DNA from: Riptortus pedestris
Lineage: Eukaryota > Arthropoda > Insecta > Hemiptera > Alydidae
Assembly (NCBI GenBank): GCA_019009955.1
Contig: CM032230.1
Coordinates: forward strand, 8,796,001-8,860,000
Reading direction: 5' to 3'
DNA: 64,000 nt
Numbering within the stretch: position 1 is the stretch's first letter; the number at the start of each line of letters is the position of its first letter. The position numbers and the translations under genes are program-made. Shown here in pieces: positions 23,953 to 34,487 of the stretch. The notes under the pieces were generated by a model that was not told the origin of the DNA, did not search any database, and saw only the letters and a list, made by a program, of their open reading frames with translations.

Positions 23953-24041
23953 CCTCTGGTAGCTCAGTTGGTAGAGCGGTGGACTGTAGTTGGAATGAGA
24001 CAGGCATCCATAGGTCGCTGGTTCAAATCCGGCCCGGAGGA
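23953..24041 (+). tRNA. tRNA-Tyr(GUA) with intron, copy 4
   Basis: Exons identical to copies 1-3; intron TTGGAATGAGACAGGC, identical to copy 5. Complete cloverleaf with C1-G72 and A73, both promoter boxes, and eight T 7 nt downstream. Closest to the tubulin exon at 24.77 kb, on the opposite strand. Confidence 0.95.
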
Positions 24042-24116
24042 GACTAATTTTTTTTCATTAAACAAGACGAAAATAAAACAATTACATGATTCACTATACA
24101 TTAACTTCGTCCTGTA

Positions 24117-24482
24117 CTACATTATAACGGAAGAGCCTAACGGTTATGGAAACGGCCGAACTAGCATTTGGCGGAAACTTGTGACTAGAACCGAAGTTAG
24201 CCGATCTCATCTCGTCCGTTATTCGCACACACTTAATAAAAATGCAAATATCTCGGTTAATATTCAAGATAGAGAATAAATATATAACAATATTTATAGT
24301 AAATTTAATTTGCAGTAAGATTGATTCTATATAATTGTTCGATCCGACTTATAGTAACGGAGATATCTCGAATTTTCGAAAATCCTCCTCTCTAGATCTC
24401 CCCTCCCACTGGTCTGATTTCAGCCATTAACGAACTTGATCTTTATTTTTACATGAAACGTTGAAATATTGAGTTTGGTAAC
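24117..24482 (+). mobile_element. HLE body fragment
   Basis: AACGGCCGAACTAGC, TGCAAATATCTCGGTTAATA, a C/T-rich tract and TTGAGTTTGGTAAC, ending before the (TA)n position. 24483-24767 shows no repeat or gene and leads into the tubulin exon. Confidence 0.75.
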
Positions 24483-24767
24483 CTATGCCTTTACTGGTGC
24501 GACAGGAATTTTCCTCATGATGCCTTTATTCCTGGATGGGCTTGTGGAACCACTGCATGTCCTTGTGACCCTCTTATTCACGGTCTCCTGAAAAGCAGGT
24601 TTACTGGACCTGATCAATTAACAGGTGTAGCATGTAAATACTATACTTGAGACTCAACAATGAAGACATTTTAAGTTTTTCGTTGAGTGTTAAGTTTTTA
24701 AGGACGTTATTTTACAAAGGACAAGTGTTTTGGTTAAGGATTTAGTATTTAAGTAGGTAGTACTTAC

Positions 24768-25060
24768 TGCAGGATTCGGGGATACTACGAAGTGTACCTG
24801 TGCCATCTTGGCTAGATGCTTGTCGAATGCCCTGGAGAGGCTGCTGGAGACGCCGGACCCTGTGCCTCCACCTTGCCCGTAGATAAAGACGAAGCCTTTA
24901 GGGCTGTCTGCTTCCTCTAGCAGGAGCCTAGTCTTGTCTTCCGCCTTCCCTACTTCCTGGGCTCTGCATCCCCGAGGGTACAGCCCACCGCTGCTCTCCA
25001 CTCCTGAGATAGCCTGTCGCAGCGAAAACACACGGCAGTTCTTTCGTTTCATTGCATCGG
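24768..25060 (-). CDS. alpha-tubulin-like gene, second exon found (GTP-binding loop)
   Basis: Internal exon of 293 nt. The acceptor is TTTTCTTGTTGACAG then CCGATG; the donor is GCA/GTAAGT, a near-ideal site. One base from the previous exon plus CC makes Pro, so the junction VDTDPATI-PDAMKRKNCRVF aligns without a gap to alpha-tubulin [20 protein letters not shown]. It then gives SGVESSGGLYPRG (for TGKEDAANNYARG), KGFVFIYGQGGGTGSG (phosphate-binding loop, for FHSFGGGTGSG) and HFVVSPNPA (for EFSIYPAPQ). The GGGTGSG glycines needed for GTP are all kept; the flanks are strongly diverged. The frame is open throughout. An HLE head begins only about 15 bp upstream of the acceptor. Confidence 0.9.
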
Positions 25061-25075
25061 CTGTCAACAAGAAAA

Positions 25076-25450
25076 GGTCCGTCACGCAGGGGCTGTGTAA
25101 ACTAAGCAGATTTCCCATGGGAAGGTTAAAAACAGATAAACCTACATGCTGGTAACACGACCGTGAATATTAAGCGAATAAATACATACAGTAATAAGAA
25201 ATTCAGTTAATTAACATGGTTAATAATATCTATATCGGAAAGAGTCTGAATTGTAAACAAACAGGGCAGCCATCTTCGCAGCTCTGGATAGGATTATTCT
25301 AGACCGGAAAGATGAAAAATGAATAAAATATATCTGAATATAATATATTAATTTTATTGAAAACTATTTACTATAGTTAGTGGAGTAATTTGAAATGAAT
25401 CAGAATAATGTCTATCTCAATCAATCTGATTTTGATCTATTGATCTGATT
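25076..25450 (+). mobile_element. HLE head fragment at an exon border
   Basis: GTCCGTCACGCAGGGGCTGT starts at 25077, with AAGCAGATTTCCCATGGG, then the long-variant block (AAACAAACAGGGCAGCC, GAATCAGAATAATG) to about 25450. Body and tail missing. Confidence 0.85.
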
Positions 25451-26051
25451 GGGGGATTGATCTATACTATACTTAATATTTAATTGTTTCATTCAACAGT
25501 AAAGTTTATCATATTCCAATCCTCATTTGTAAGTACCCTATGTAAACAAGACTCAGAATTTAAGGACATGAGATATTTAGAGATATGCTTGCCTTGAATT
25601 AAAACCTTGCAAGTAGATGTGGGTATGTACTGAACTCCTAAAATATGTATTCATTAATATTCGAGATGAGGAAATACAGGGTGAACCGTGTGTGAACAAA
25701 ATAAAAATGAGAAAGTTGAGCTCAAATACAAGAAAAGGAGTTCTATAGATCATGAGCCAATTCCTAGCAGGATACGAAAGGAAACTAAAGAAAATAATAG
25801 AGTTCTCAAACAAAAAAAAAAAGGAATTTAATGTCTTAACTAAGCCCTCTTTATTACCAACAGTGAGATGTTTCGCCATCATCGGCATTTACAATGCTAA
25901 AATCACTCAGGTCGGGCAGAAACATACAGGGTAAATTTGTAATTTTTGTCTTTCATCAATTATCCAAAACTTTCTTAGAAACCATGAGTAGTAACCAACA
26001 TTTAAAATAATTCCTTTAAGTTACTATAACCATAGATCTCCAAAGGAGAAT
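25451..26051. other. no feature recognised
   Basis: AT-rich intron DNA; no repeat family or coding similarity noticed. Confidence 0.5.
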
Positions 26052-26695
26052 AAAAAAAGTCCGTCACGCTGTGGCTGCGTAACCTAAGCAGATTTCCCCT
26101 GTGAAGTTTTACAATAGAGAAATCTGCCTACTGGTAACACACTACCACCGTGATTAGATAATGAGAAATCTTTCGGTTAATTAAAATAAATTCCCAACTG
26201 AAACGGCTTCTGAATTATAAGAATAATTTATATTTTACAATAATAACTCAAATTTTAGTAGTCCAAGAACTAAAGAAGGGGGGGGGGGGCGGATGAACAG
26301 AACGTATTTGCATAAATCTCACAAAGTAACGAAGGTAAGGTAAGGTTAAAAACGACAGGTTAGAAGAAGCTTTCGCCTGAGCCGAGAAATGACGAAGATG
26401 GCCGACGTAATCCGAACTATACCCGACCACAGACTTCATAAAAATGCAAATATCTCGGTTAATATTCAAGATAGAGAATAAATGTATATAACAATATTTA
26501 TAGTAAATTTAATTTGTAATAAGAACGGTTCTATAACATTTTTCGATCCGATGCATAATAACGGAGATATTGCGAATTTTTGAAAATCTCCCAGCCATTA
26601 ACGAACTTGATCTGTCTTTTTACATAAAACAGTTAAATATCGAGTTTCGTAACGATCAAACAAACATTGCGACCGCTAGAGAGTTAACAGACAAA

Positions 26696-26726
<31 letters not shown>

Positions 26727-26851
26727 GTTATGAAAGAACCTCATTTTCGTCATCTCCTGGGTAGGATCGAAGGACATTTTAAGAAATTTTTCGAAAATCG
26801 CGTCATGAGTACAACCTCAATATCTGATTTCCCTTAAGGGAAATCTGCTAA
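26052..26851 (+). mobile_element. HLE, complete long-variant copy
   Basis: Head GTCCGTCACGCTGTGGCTGC (26059), GCAGATTTCCC / GAAATCTGCC stem, a (G)n run near 26280, short (TA)n at 26696-26725 and tail hairpin GATTTCCCTTAAGGGAAATC then TGCTAAAA. Confidence 0.88.
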
Positions 26852-27805
26852 AAAGTCCGTCACGCTGTGGCTGCGTAACCTAAGCAGATTTCCTTCAGGA
26901 AGGTTTACAACAGATAAATCTACATATTGGTAACACCACTGTGATTGTTAAGGGAATAAATGGTGGGGGCGGGGGGTCAACAGAACGTATTTGTGTGTAC
27001 CTCGTATAATAAAGCTTTGTTGAAAACAATATTTGGTATTTGACCTCGTAATGAAGTGGCTCATGATATAGCAGCTTATTATTAATATGACTACTAGTAG
27101 GAGTGGGGGATTACTGAAAGCATAAAACTAAAAAATTCGAATATCTCGGTAATACGCATTACACGGAAAATATGTATTGAACAATATTTAAGTAAATATA
27201 ATTTTCAGTAAGATTATTTCTATACAATTTATCGATCCGATGTATAGCAACAGAGATATTTCGAAATTCCTCCTCTCTAATCACCACCATCCCCTCTTCG
27301 ATTTCTGCTGTTAACGAAGTTGATGTTTCTTTCACATCAAACGACTATATATTGAGTTTGGTAACGATTAAACAATAATTACGACCGCTAGAGCAGCAAC
27401 AGGAATATACTGAGTTGGTATTCTGGCAGGTGGAAGTGACATCTAATGTAGGTAGGATGATATAATTGGCTAAGCTGTCACTATAACAATTTATCACCAC
27501 GGCAAAGCGCTTTCGATGCTGTGCATCATCGTCAGTGCCCTGTTGACACACAAAATAATAGTTACAATTTTCTATAAAATATGTTAGGCACACAAAACTT
27601 ATCTTTCTTAGGACTAAATAACATATAAAACCTAATGTGGAATTAAATAACATATAAAACATTTCATACATCAACAGTTATTTTTTATTACAATGCATCG
27701 AAAGCGCTTTGCCCTTTCAATAAATTATTATAGTGGAAGCGTAGCCAACAATTTTTTCATCCTACCTACAACAGGAATGTATATACAGTTTTGAACGGAC
27801 CTCAT
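26852..27805 (+). mobile_element. HLE, head and body, hit by two later insertions
   Basis: Starts directly after the previous copy (GTCCGTCACGCTGTGGCTGC at 26855) and shares its variant head, suggesting tandem origin. A MITE-like element (27448-27770) sits at the (TA)n position. The tail is cut at CCTCATTTT by a minus-oriented HLE starting at 27806. Confidence 0.8.
27448..27770. mobile_element. MITE with about 75-bp imperfect terminal inverted repeats
   Basis: The left end GTAGGTAGGATGATATAATT is inverted at the right end (TTTTTTCATCCTACCTAC). The pairing continues inward to GGCAAAGCGCTTTCGATGC / GCATCGAAAGCGCTTTGCC. Flanking text CAACAGGAAT occurs on both sides (27398-27409 and 27768-27780) but the left copy is 36 bp away from the end, so the true boundary is uncertain. 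No coding. Superfamily unknown. Confidence 0.7.
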
Positions 27806-28398
27806 TTTTAGCAGATTTCCCTTAGGGGAAATCAGCTATTAAGGTTGTACTCATGTCGGAATTTTCGAAACTTTTCTTCAAATGTCCATCGATCCTAGCT
27901 TGTCGATGGCGAATATGAGGTCCGGTCAATACTTGTATATATATATATATATTTGTCTGTTACCGCTCTAGCGGTCGTAATTATTGTTTTATCGTTACCA
28001 AACTCGATATATAGTCGTTTTATGTAAAAAGAAAGATCAAGTTTGTTAACGGCTGAAATCGGACCAGTGGAAGGGGGGGGGTTAGAGGGGAGGATTTTTG
28101 AAAATTGGAAATATCTCCGTTACTAGATGTCGGATCGAAGAATGGTACAGAATCAATCTTATTGTAAATTAAATTTACTATGACTATTGTTATATACATT
28201 TATTCTCTATCTTGAATATTAACCGAGATATTTGCATTTTTATTAAATCTGGGCGGCTAACGAACGAAGTGACTTTCCCGCCAAAAGCTAGTTCGGCCGT
28301 TTCATTAACTGCACGGCTCTCGTGAAATTTCTCTATTGTAAAACTTCACGTGGGAAATCTGCTTAGTTTACGCAGCCCCTGCGTGACGGACTTTTACC
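27806..28398 (-). mobile_element. HLE, complete short-variant copy
   Basis: Tail hairpin at 27806-27832 (GCAGATTTCCCTTAGGGGAA), short (TA)n at 27936-27951, (G)n near 28075, head GTCCGTCACGCAGGGGCTGC at 28394-28371. About 593 bp. It interrupts the plus-oriented copy to its left. Confidence 0.88.
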
Positions 28399-28943
28399 AA
28401 CTTATCGGTGATCGCCGTAAGAAGACCGACTGCTATAAGTCTGCATTGGTGGGGAAACTGGAACTCGATCTAATCTCCCGCGCACCAGCCAGTCACTTGC
28501 AGTCTTTGTCAATGTGTGCATGCAAGTAGGTCAGTACATATTATCTATCTCTGTCCCTAAAGACCTCTCATACGTTTTAATATTTGTCCTATATTTATTT
28601 ATATTTAGATATTTACTTTTGTGTTTATTGATGTTTTATCGTCTTGTTATGATGTATATAGATTTTTTTGCTTTTATGTGTAGCTCTGAAGATGGAGACA
28701 ACAGTCTTTGAAGGCGTTTAGCGCTGAAATAAAAAACTTGTGAAGAATTGGATGTTTTCTTCCTACCAAGTACACAATATTCTTCACTTACAACTACACA
28801 ATTGTGAAATAATATAATAAATATATTAGTAAAAAGGATTTAAGTCTTATTCATCTTTTGCCTATTTTACCCTTAAACGAAAATTGGATCGTGGTCACAT
28901 TTCGACGATGCAATTATTGTAAATAATAGCCAATAATACTGAC
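28399..28943. other. intron DNA with one dispersed tail motif
   Basis: At 28682-28735 CTCTGAAGATGGAGAC, GGCGTTTAGCGCTG and AATAAAAAACTTGTGAAG form a motif that recurs inverted at 40255-40310. It resembles a retroelement 3' tail, but I cannot assign it. Nothing else is recognised. Confidence 0.4.
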
Positions 28944-29136
28944 GTATTGTAGCTGGATCAGTGTCTACGAGTATGTTTCGTGCCACAGGTCTCTTCTTCT
29001 GGAGCATGTAGTATGCAGCAGGCGATGGTTGCTCTTGGGCACCGTCTATATCGTGGTCTTCAGCAAACAGGGACCAGAGCTCCTCGCCGATCTGGATACC
29101 AGCTTGACCCACGTGCAGCCACACCAGCTCGCCGCC
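28944..29136 (-). CDS. alpha-tubulin-like gene, first exon found (N-terminal)
   Basis: Internal exon of 193 nt. The acceptor is TTGTCTGATTGCAG then GGCGGCGAG; the donor is ATAC/GTCAGT. The translation GGELVWLHVGQAGIQIGEEL matches tubulin [20 protein letters not shown] (first strand and the GQ(A/C)G nucleotide-binding turn) and ends VARNILVDTDPATI, matching [13 protein letters not shown]. The segment for the luminal K40 loop is about 10 residues shorter than in alpha-tubulin and has no lysine in the usual place. Animal alpha-tubulin genes often have an intron right after the ATG, so the start codon is probably in a separate upstream exon that I did not find. An upstream in-frame TTG is part of the acceptor, not a start. 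Confidence 0.88.
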
Positions 29137-29179
29137 CTGCAATCAGACAAGGATGAGACTTGTAATTAGCAGATCAGTC

Positions 29180-29309
29180 TATCCATCCCCTATATCCCTA
29201 GCAATGGGAAATCTGCTATTGATGTCCTACTCATGACGCGATTTTTCAAAAATACCCTCAAACGTCCATCGGTCCTTCTTAGGAGATGACGAAAATGAGG
29301 TCCTTTCAA

Positions 29310-29370
<61 letters not shown>
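29180..29370 (-). mobile_element. HLE 3' end with (TA)n
   Basis: Reverse tail (GGGAAATCTGCTATTGATG, ACTCATGACGCGATTTT, AGGAGATGACGAAAATGAGG) and (TA)n at 29314-29370. The far side of the array is Helitron, not HLE. Confidence 0.8.
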
Positions 29371-29373
<3 letters not shown>

Positions 29374-30049
29374 TCGCTCAGATACCCGGCTTCGCCCGGG
29401 AATTCATTTGAGGCTGAATGGAGATGGTATTTTTTTGGCAAGGCTTTACTTTGCACAACATTTTGACAATTTACACGTCCCAGTGTTTAGGGTTAATACC
29501 CGTCGTTTCTGTGGATTTGTTAATAATAAAATTAATTTTTTATGGAAGGTTTCACTGTCCTCCATATTGTCATATTTCCCGTTTCCTGTGCATTATGCAT
29601 ACATTTGAATTATTAAGGACAAAATTTTAACATACATTTGAATTAATTTTGAGGTGAGGTATCTGGTAGTTCAAATTGCAAAGAATCGTTAAGAAAATGT
29701 CTCTAATAACAAAATAAACAACTTTTGTTTTGTGCATATTTGCCGAAATCCCAATAGGAAACGAAATATCGCTATTTTTAATTGCAGGCATCCCTTATAT
29801 CCCCCACTCCTGTTCGTCTCAGAGAATATTAACATAGCCTAAAGTCTAAGGTGGGTTAGTAGTAATATACATACCAAGTTTCATAAAATTCGGTTCAGCC
29901 GTTTATGCGTGAAAAGGTAACAAACAAACAACACAAACAAAAAAAACAGGCACCAAAGAAACAAAATGCAGTTATGGTGTCTATGACATGTGAAACGAAA
30001 AGTTATCGTGAAATTTCGCGAAAAACATCAATGTACAGACAGAGGTTAC

Positions 30050-30055
<6 letters not shown>
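29371..30055 (-). mobile_element. non-autonomous Helitron copy
   Basis: The minus-strand 3' end is hairpin CCCGGGCGAAGCCGGG, then TATCTGAGCGAG (CTAG changed to CGAG). The 5' end at 30055 is TATAAAATTGTAACCTCTG. One internal module. Enclosed by (TA)n on both sides. Confidence 0.75.
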
Positions 30056-30093
<38 letters not shown>

Positions 30094-30512
30094 GTCTTTT
30101 AATGGTGCAGTAGTGACAACTTTTGTTGTTCGTTACCAAACTCGATATTTAAACGTTTTATGTAAAAGTAAATATCAAGTTCTTTAATGGCGGAAATTCG
30201 ACAGGTGGGAGGGGGAGGTTTAGAGAGAGTGGGATTTCTAATATATTGCAAATGTAATGTTCTATAAATGCATTTTCTTTATCTTGATAACTAACCGAGA
30301 TATCCGCATTTTTTTAGTTTTCGGCCTTCAGTAATCCCCCACTTCTACTCATGTCATATTCACAGTAAGCTATTATATGACAAAGCTCTTTATTTGATGA
30401 ATAAATACCAAATATTGTTCTCATTCAACTTTTACGCTTTGAGATAAATGCAAATACGTGGCACACTTGGGAAATGTGGGTATTTAACGCAGCCCCTGCG
30501 TGACGGACTTAT
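30056..30512 (-). mobile_element. HLE 5' half with (TA)n
   Basis: (TA)n at 30056-30090, GTTACCAAACTCGATATTTA, G-rich tract, TTTCGGCCTTCAGTAAT, then the head inverted (GCAGCCCCTGCGTGACGGAC). Together with 29180-29370 it forms one HLE whose (TA)n was entered by the Helitron. Confidence 0.8.
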
Positions 30513-30516
30513 TTCA

Positions 30517-30732
30517 GTATTTGATTTAAAGTGTTGGCCATCCCTCTCAGTTCGTAAACCTAGAGTGGCGAGTTCGATGCCCGCTTGGGCAATAGGAATT
30601 TGTATAGTGATGAACTCATTAAATAAAATCCTCAGTCCCACCTTGGCTAGACAAGGGTGGTAACCTGTAGATTACCCGTCCCAATTACCCTCAGTAGCAA
30701 AAAGCGGACGTTAATAAATAATAATAATTATA
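30517..30732 (+). mobile_element. tRNA-derived SINE, near full length
   Basis: AAAGTGTTGGCC, AACCTAGAGTGGCGAG, B box GAGTTCGATGC, CACCTTGGCTAGACAAGGG and a tail TTAATAAATAATAATAATT. Confidence 0.8.
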
Positions 30733-30810
30733 ATAAGATCGCGAATCACAATCGCTAGTTATGCTGAGGCTGGTGATTAAATGTATATTGACTGTTGTTT
30801 GACCCCGTTG

Positions 30811-30811
<1 letters not shown>

Positions 30812-30878
<67 letters not shown>

Positions 30879-30908
30879 TCTCTCTCCTCTCTATCTCTCC
30901 TCTCTCTC

Positions 30909-30967
<59 letters not shown>
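30812..30967. repeat. compound microsatellite (TC)n then (AC)n
   Basis: About 125 bp of TC with CA and CTAT interruptions, then about 13 AC units. The long SLSL and ERER frames here are artefacts. Confidence 0.97.
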
Positions 30968-30971
<4 letters not shown>

Positions 30972-31042
30972 ATGTGATGAAATTTTCCAAAAATCGTGTC
31001 ATGAGTACAACCGCAATAGCTTATTTCCCATATGGGACATAA
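30968..31042 (+). mobile_element. HLE tail fragment
   Basis: AAAATCGTGTCATGAGTACA, GCAATAGCTTATTTCCCATA, GGGAC. Diverged. Confidence 0.65.
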
Positions 31043-31849
31043 ATTAAAAAAAGACAATTTTGTATTTTATAACACAGATGTTTCCGTTGGACCTAATTAT
31101 AAGTATTCTGTAGCTATTCGTGCGAGCGCAAACGTTTGTTATACAACCTAGGCACTTATAAATTAGTAAAACTCTTCCTATTTGTTATCAACATTGGTCT
31201 TAATAACGCTGGAAATAGATAAATCATTGAGACGATTCATCCGTGGGACAACGAGAATTTACTCCGTGCCGAAGTATAAAATCTACATCTCTGGGATGTA
31301 AAGAGTGGTAATCTGCAGGTAATCCGTTTGCTGTACAATATAAATGTTAAATAGGAAAACGAATGATTATTGCCATGTGATTCGGGGTTCGCAATCATTT
31401 GTAGGACACGAAGTAGCATTTGAACCACATACGTACCATCCTGTACAATTTGGTGATGTGCTTCTCAGAATGTTTGAGTCTCGTGTTTCATGGAATAGTG
31501 TTTGTTTTGTGTATTGGTATTGGGAATAGGTGTAAAAGGAGTAATGTGTGTATATTGTTGAATAACATATGGGAATAGATTAGTCTTTTTTGATATGACA
31601 TTCTTACAAATAGATTAAAAACAGTTCAACTTTCTTCTCTTCCTTGAATCCTATTGCTAGAGAAATTGCGCTTAACATGGAAACCTTTGTTACGGATGAT
31701 TCGTGTTCATTGTGGAATTGAGAGGTACTCCATATAAGGTTGATCAGTTAACGAATCAAAAATGAAGTTACCTACATCTCAAGCAAAAAGTTCGTTAATC
31801 AGGCGCTGTGTTCTCACTTGCTGGAGTAACACAGAGATGACGTGGAATC
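31043..31849. other. no feature recognised
   Basis: No repeat family, RNA gene or coding similarity noticed. Confidence 0.5.
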
Positions 31850-32280
31850 ATTGACAGATCTCAATGCAAGAATCCAATGATAATCATTGACAGGATCTAA
31901 TAAAAGGATCTTGGAGGAATCATTGAGTGCACCCAATGAATGATTTTGTGGGAATCATAAACAGAACCAATGAAAAGTTCCTATGGGATACATTTCCAGG
32001 ATCCAAGGTATGGATATTGGAGGAATCATGGGCAATACCTAATAGATACACCCTTAAAGAATCATTGACATGACCTAATGAAATGATTCTATGATAATCA
32101 TTGACAAGACCTAATAAAAGGACCTTGAAGGAATCATTGAGTGCATCCAATGTAAGAATTCTGTGGGAATCATAAACAGAACCCAATGAAAGGTTGCTAT
32201 GGGATACATTGACAGGCCCCATTGTATGTGTAATTGAGGAATCTTTGGCATAACCCAATAAAAGGATCTTGGGGGAACGA
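31850..32280. repeat. diverged minisatellite, about 35-bp monomer, 213-bp super-unit
   Basis: Repeats of GGAATCATTGACAG plus ACCTAATGAAAGGATCTT-like text. The stretch from 31883 recurs from 32096 (AATCATTGACA, CTAATAAAAGGA, GAATCATTGAGTGCA, GTGGGAATCATAAACAGAAC), a spacing of 213 bp or six monomers. Confidence 0.85.
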
Positions 32281-33795
32281 ACAAGAGAATAAGATAGTCA
32301 CGACAAGTTTTGATTTACCGTTGCCTTCTGCGTCAGATAAGCTATAAAGGCATCATGAAGAAAATTTCATTGTCACCAATAAAAACATGAGTGGAGAAAA
32401 TTCTACTCGAGGCCAGAGTTGTTAGAAACCCATCCCTCTGTAGCCTGTTTTAGCTGACTTATGATAGGCGTTAGCAAATATGAGCATGCAGGCTACAATG
32501 ACAATATACCCTTCTAGTCATACCCCACTTACATGTTGTGAGAATTTAGATTAGGAGGTTGCAATCACCGACAGATCCCAGTTCGACTTAAGAAACTGAC
32601 CTCACAATGAAATTGTGCTTTTGATTTTCATTGTAACGGTTAATTGTAGAATTTGGCAAGACTCGGGCAAAAGCAAATGCTAGAGAGTTAACAGACAAAT
32701 ATCAATGAATGGTAATCCAGATTAAGTCAGATTTGAACTGACCTCATTTTCTGATAGTCTGGGTGGGATATGAAGAATGCATTTGCAAAACAGCTTCGCA
32801 AGAACCGTACAAATAACTATTAAACCATACAAGTTGAAATGAAGTACAATCGAAATTGGGGCAACATTTCTTGAATCAAATATAAGCAACGAAAGAAAAT
32901 AAATAAAAAGCATTGTGCAAATTGAACTGGAGAAATACTGAAGTACCACTTTGTGAAATACTTAATAACGGTTTTATTTATTTATGCTTAATAAGGGGGC
33001 TAAAACTTATTAAATAAAGAAAAGTACATTAAAGCAAACAATTCAAATTAAGCATAATAAAACGGACATTTGAACCCCTTGATTATTGGAGTGAGAGGGT
33101 AGTGGGAGGGGGGGGTTAGAAGTGCTTTAGCTTTGTTTTACGCTTTAAAAGCAATTTTAATTAAGGTCCAAAAAAGTTAAAGATTTGGATTTTAAAAGGA
33201 TTTAAATTAAACTGACTGAAGATAAGTCTTGGAATAATAATTAATAAACCGCTCATCTCCGCCTGAAATAAAAACAGCCTCCTCCTTCTCTGAATACTTC
33301 TGGCGACAATAAAAGGAGGAAATTGTTGAAACCCGCTTCCCGGCAAACGATAACAAGCCTCACCGAAATCTTCAATTGACTCCTTTCCTGTGCCCTATTC
33401 ACAGCCCGGAGAGATTAACTCAAAACTCTCTCTCACTCTGAGTTCTCAATTAGCAATTAGGAAAACTCAACTTTGAGGCTTTGAGGACGAAATTAATTAG
33501 GAGCCTGCCTGGATGTTCAATCTTATTCCAAAGAGAAACAGCCTAGAGGCTTCCCTCGGCGAATTTCCCCCAAGACGTTGATTTGCTGCGCCGTTCTGGA
33601 TAAAGGTTTACAACATTAATTGGAGGTAGAACAGAGGGGATCCTTTACAACTCGAATCAAATTCAATATTTAAAGAAATAAACATACTTTGCTCCAACTA
33701 TTTGCATTCTTCAAAGCATTAAAATGTGCCCACAGTAAAATTCGTGCTGATAGCCTAGGAATAGAATTTAAAATAATAATAAATATCAGGGTAGC
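32281..33795. other. mostly unassigned sequence
   Basis: 32675-32770 is a decayed HLE piece (GCTAGAGAGTTAACAGACAA, CTGACCTCATTTTC). 33050-33600 is not a recognised repeat and is less AT-rich. No gene could be supported. Confidence 0.45.
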
Positions 33796-33932
33796 CATGT
33801 CTATTAAGGCGTTGGTCTTAATCTCACTTGTTAAATCTGGAGTTGTGAGCTCGATTTTCACATGAAAAATCAAAATTTATTTAAAGATTTGCTCAATAAA
33901 CGAAACCTTTAGTCCTACCCTGGCTAAAATTA
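33796..33932 (+). mobile_element. SINE fragment (tRNA-like half)
   Basis: AGCCATGTCTATTAAGGCG, TTGGTCTTAATCTCAC, GTGAGCTCGATTTTC (decayed B box), CCTACCCTGGCTA. Confidence 0.7.
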
Positions 33933-33937
33933 AAAAA

Positions 33938-34487
33938 AAAAATACCGTCACGCAAGTGCTGCGTTAACTAAGCATATTTCCCACGTGCGTCGCGAATTTG
34001 TTTATATATCTCGAAGCGTAAAAGTTCAATGTGAAAAATATTTGGTATTTAGGCTTCAAATACTCGTAATGTGCTTCATTATATAACAGCTTATTCTTAA
34101 TATGACATGAGTAGGGATGTTGGTTTACTGTAGGCCAATATCTCGGTTAATAATCAAGATAGAGCAAAAACGTACATGACAACACTTATAGAACATTACA
34201 TTTTCAATAAGATTGGCTCCATACAATGTTTCGATCTGACTCATAATAACGGAGATATGTCGAATTTTCAAAACTCCTCCTCTAAACCCCCCCCCCCCGC
34301 CCTACCCTCTAGTCTGCATTCAGCCATTAACGAACTTGATCTTTCTTTTTACATAAAACGATTAAATACCGATTTTGGTAACGGTAAACAAGATTTTGGT
34401 AAACAATAATTGCGACCGCTAGAACGTCGAAGACATTTTTCGAAAATCGTGTCATGAGCAGCTCAAAGCGGACGTCAATAAATAACA
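33938..34487 (+). mobile_element. HLE copy, internally deleted, ending in a SINE tail
   Basis: Head CCGTCACGCAAGTGCTGCG, body TCGGTTAATAATCAAGATAG, (C)n at 34288-34298, GCGACCGCTAGAACG directly joined to GAAGACATTTTTCGAAAATC, so the (TA)n region is deleted. 34459-34487 is SINE 3' text (AAAGCGGACGTCAATAAATA). Confidence 0.75.

Noticed and set aside
17542..24279. Open frames at 17542-17904 and 23809-24279 containing VAQLVERWTVVGM
   Set aside because: This peptide is the translation of the tRNA-Tyr gene itself; the frames are artefacts over copies 2 and 4.
27345..27674. 109-codon minus-strand frame
   Set aside because: It lies across an HLE and the arms of a MITE; no domain similarity.
30755..31057. 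Frames coding long SLSLSL or ERERER runs
   Set aside because: They are produced by the (TC)n(AC)n microsatellite.
31920..32258. 112-codon minus-strand frame with repeated NDS/SLG motifs
   Set aside because: It is the translation of the 35-bp minisatellite.
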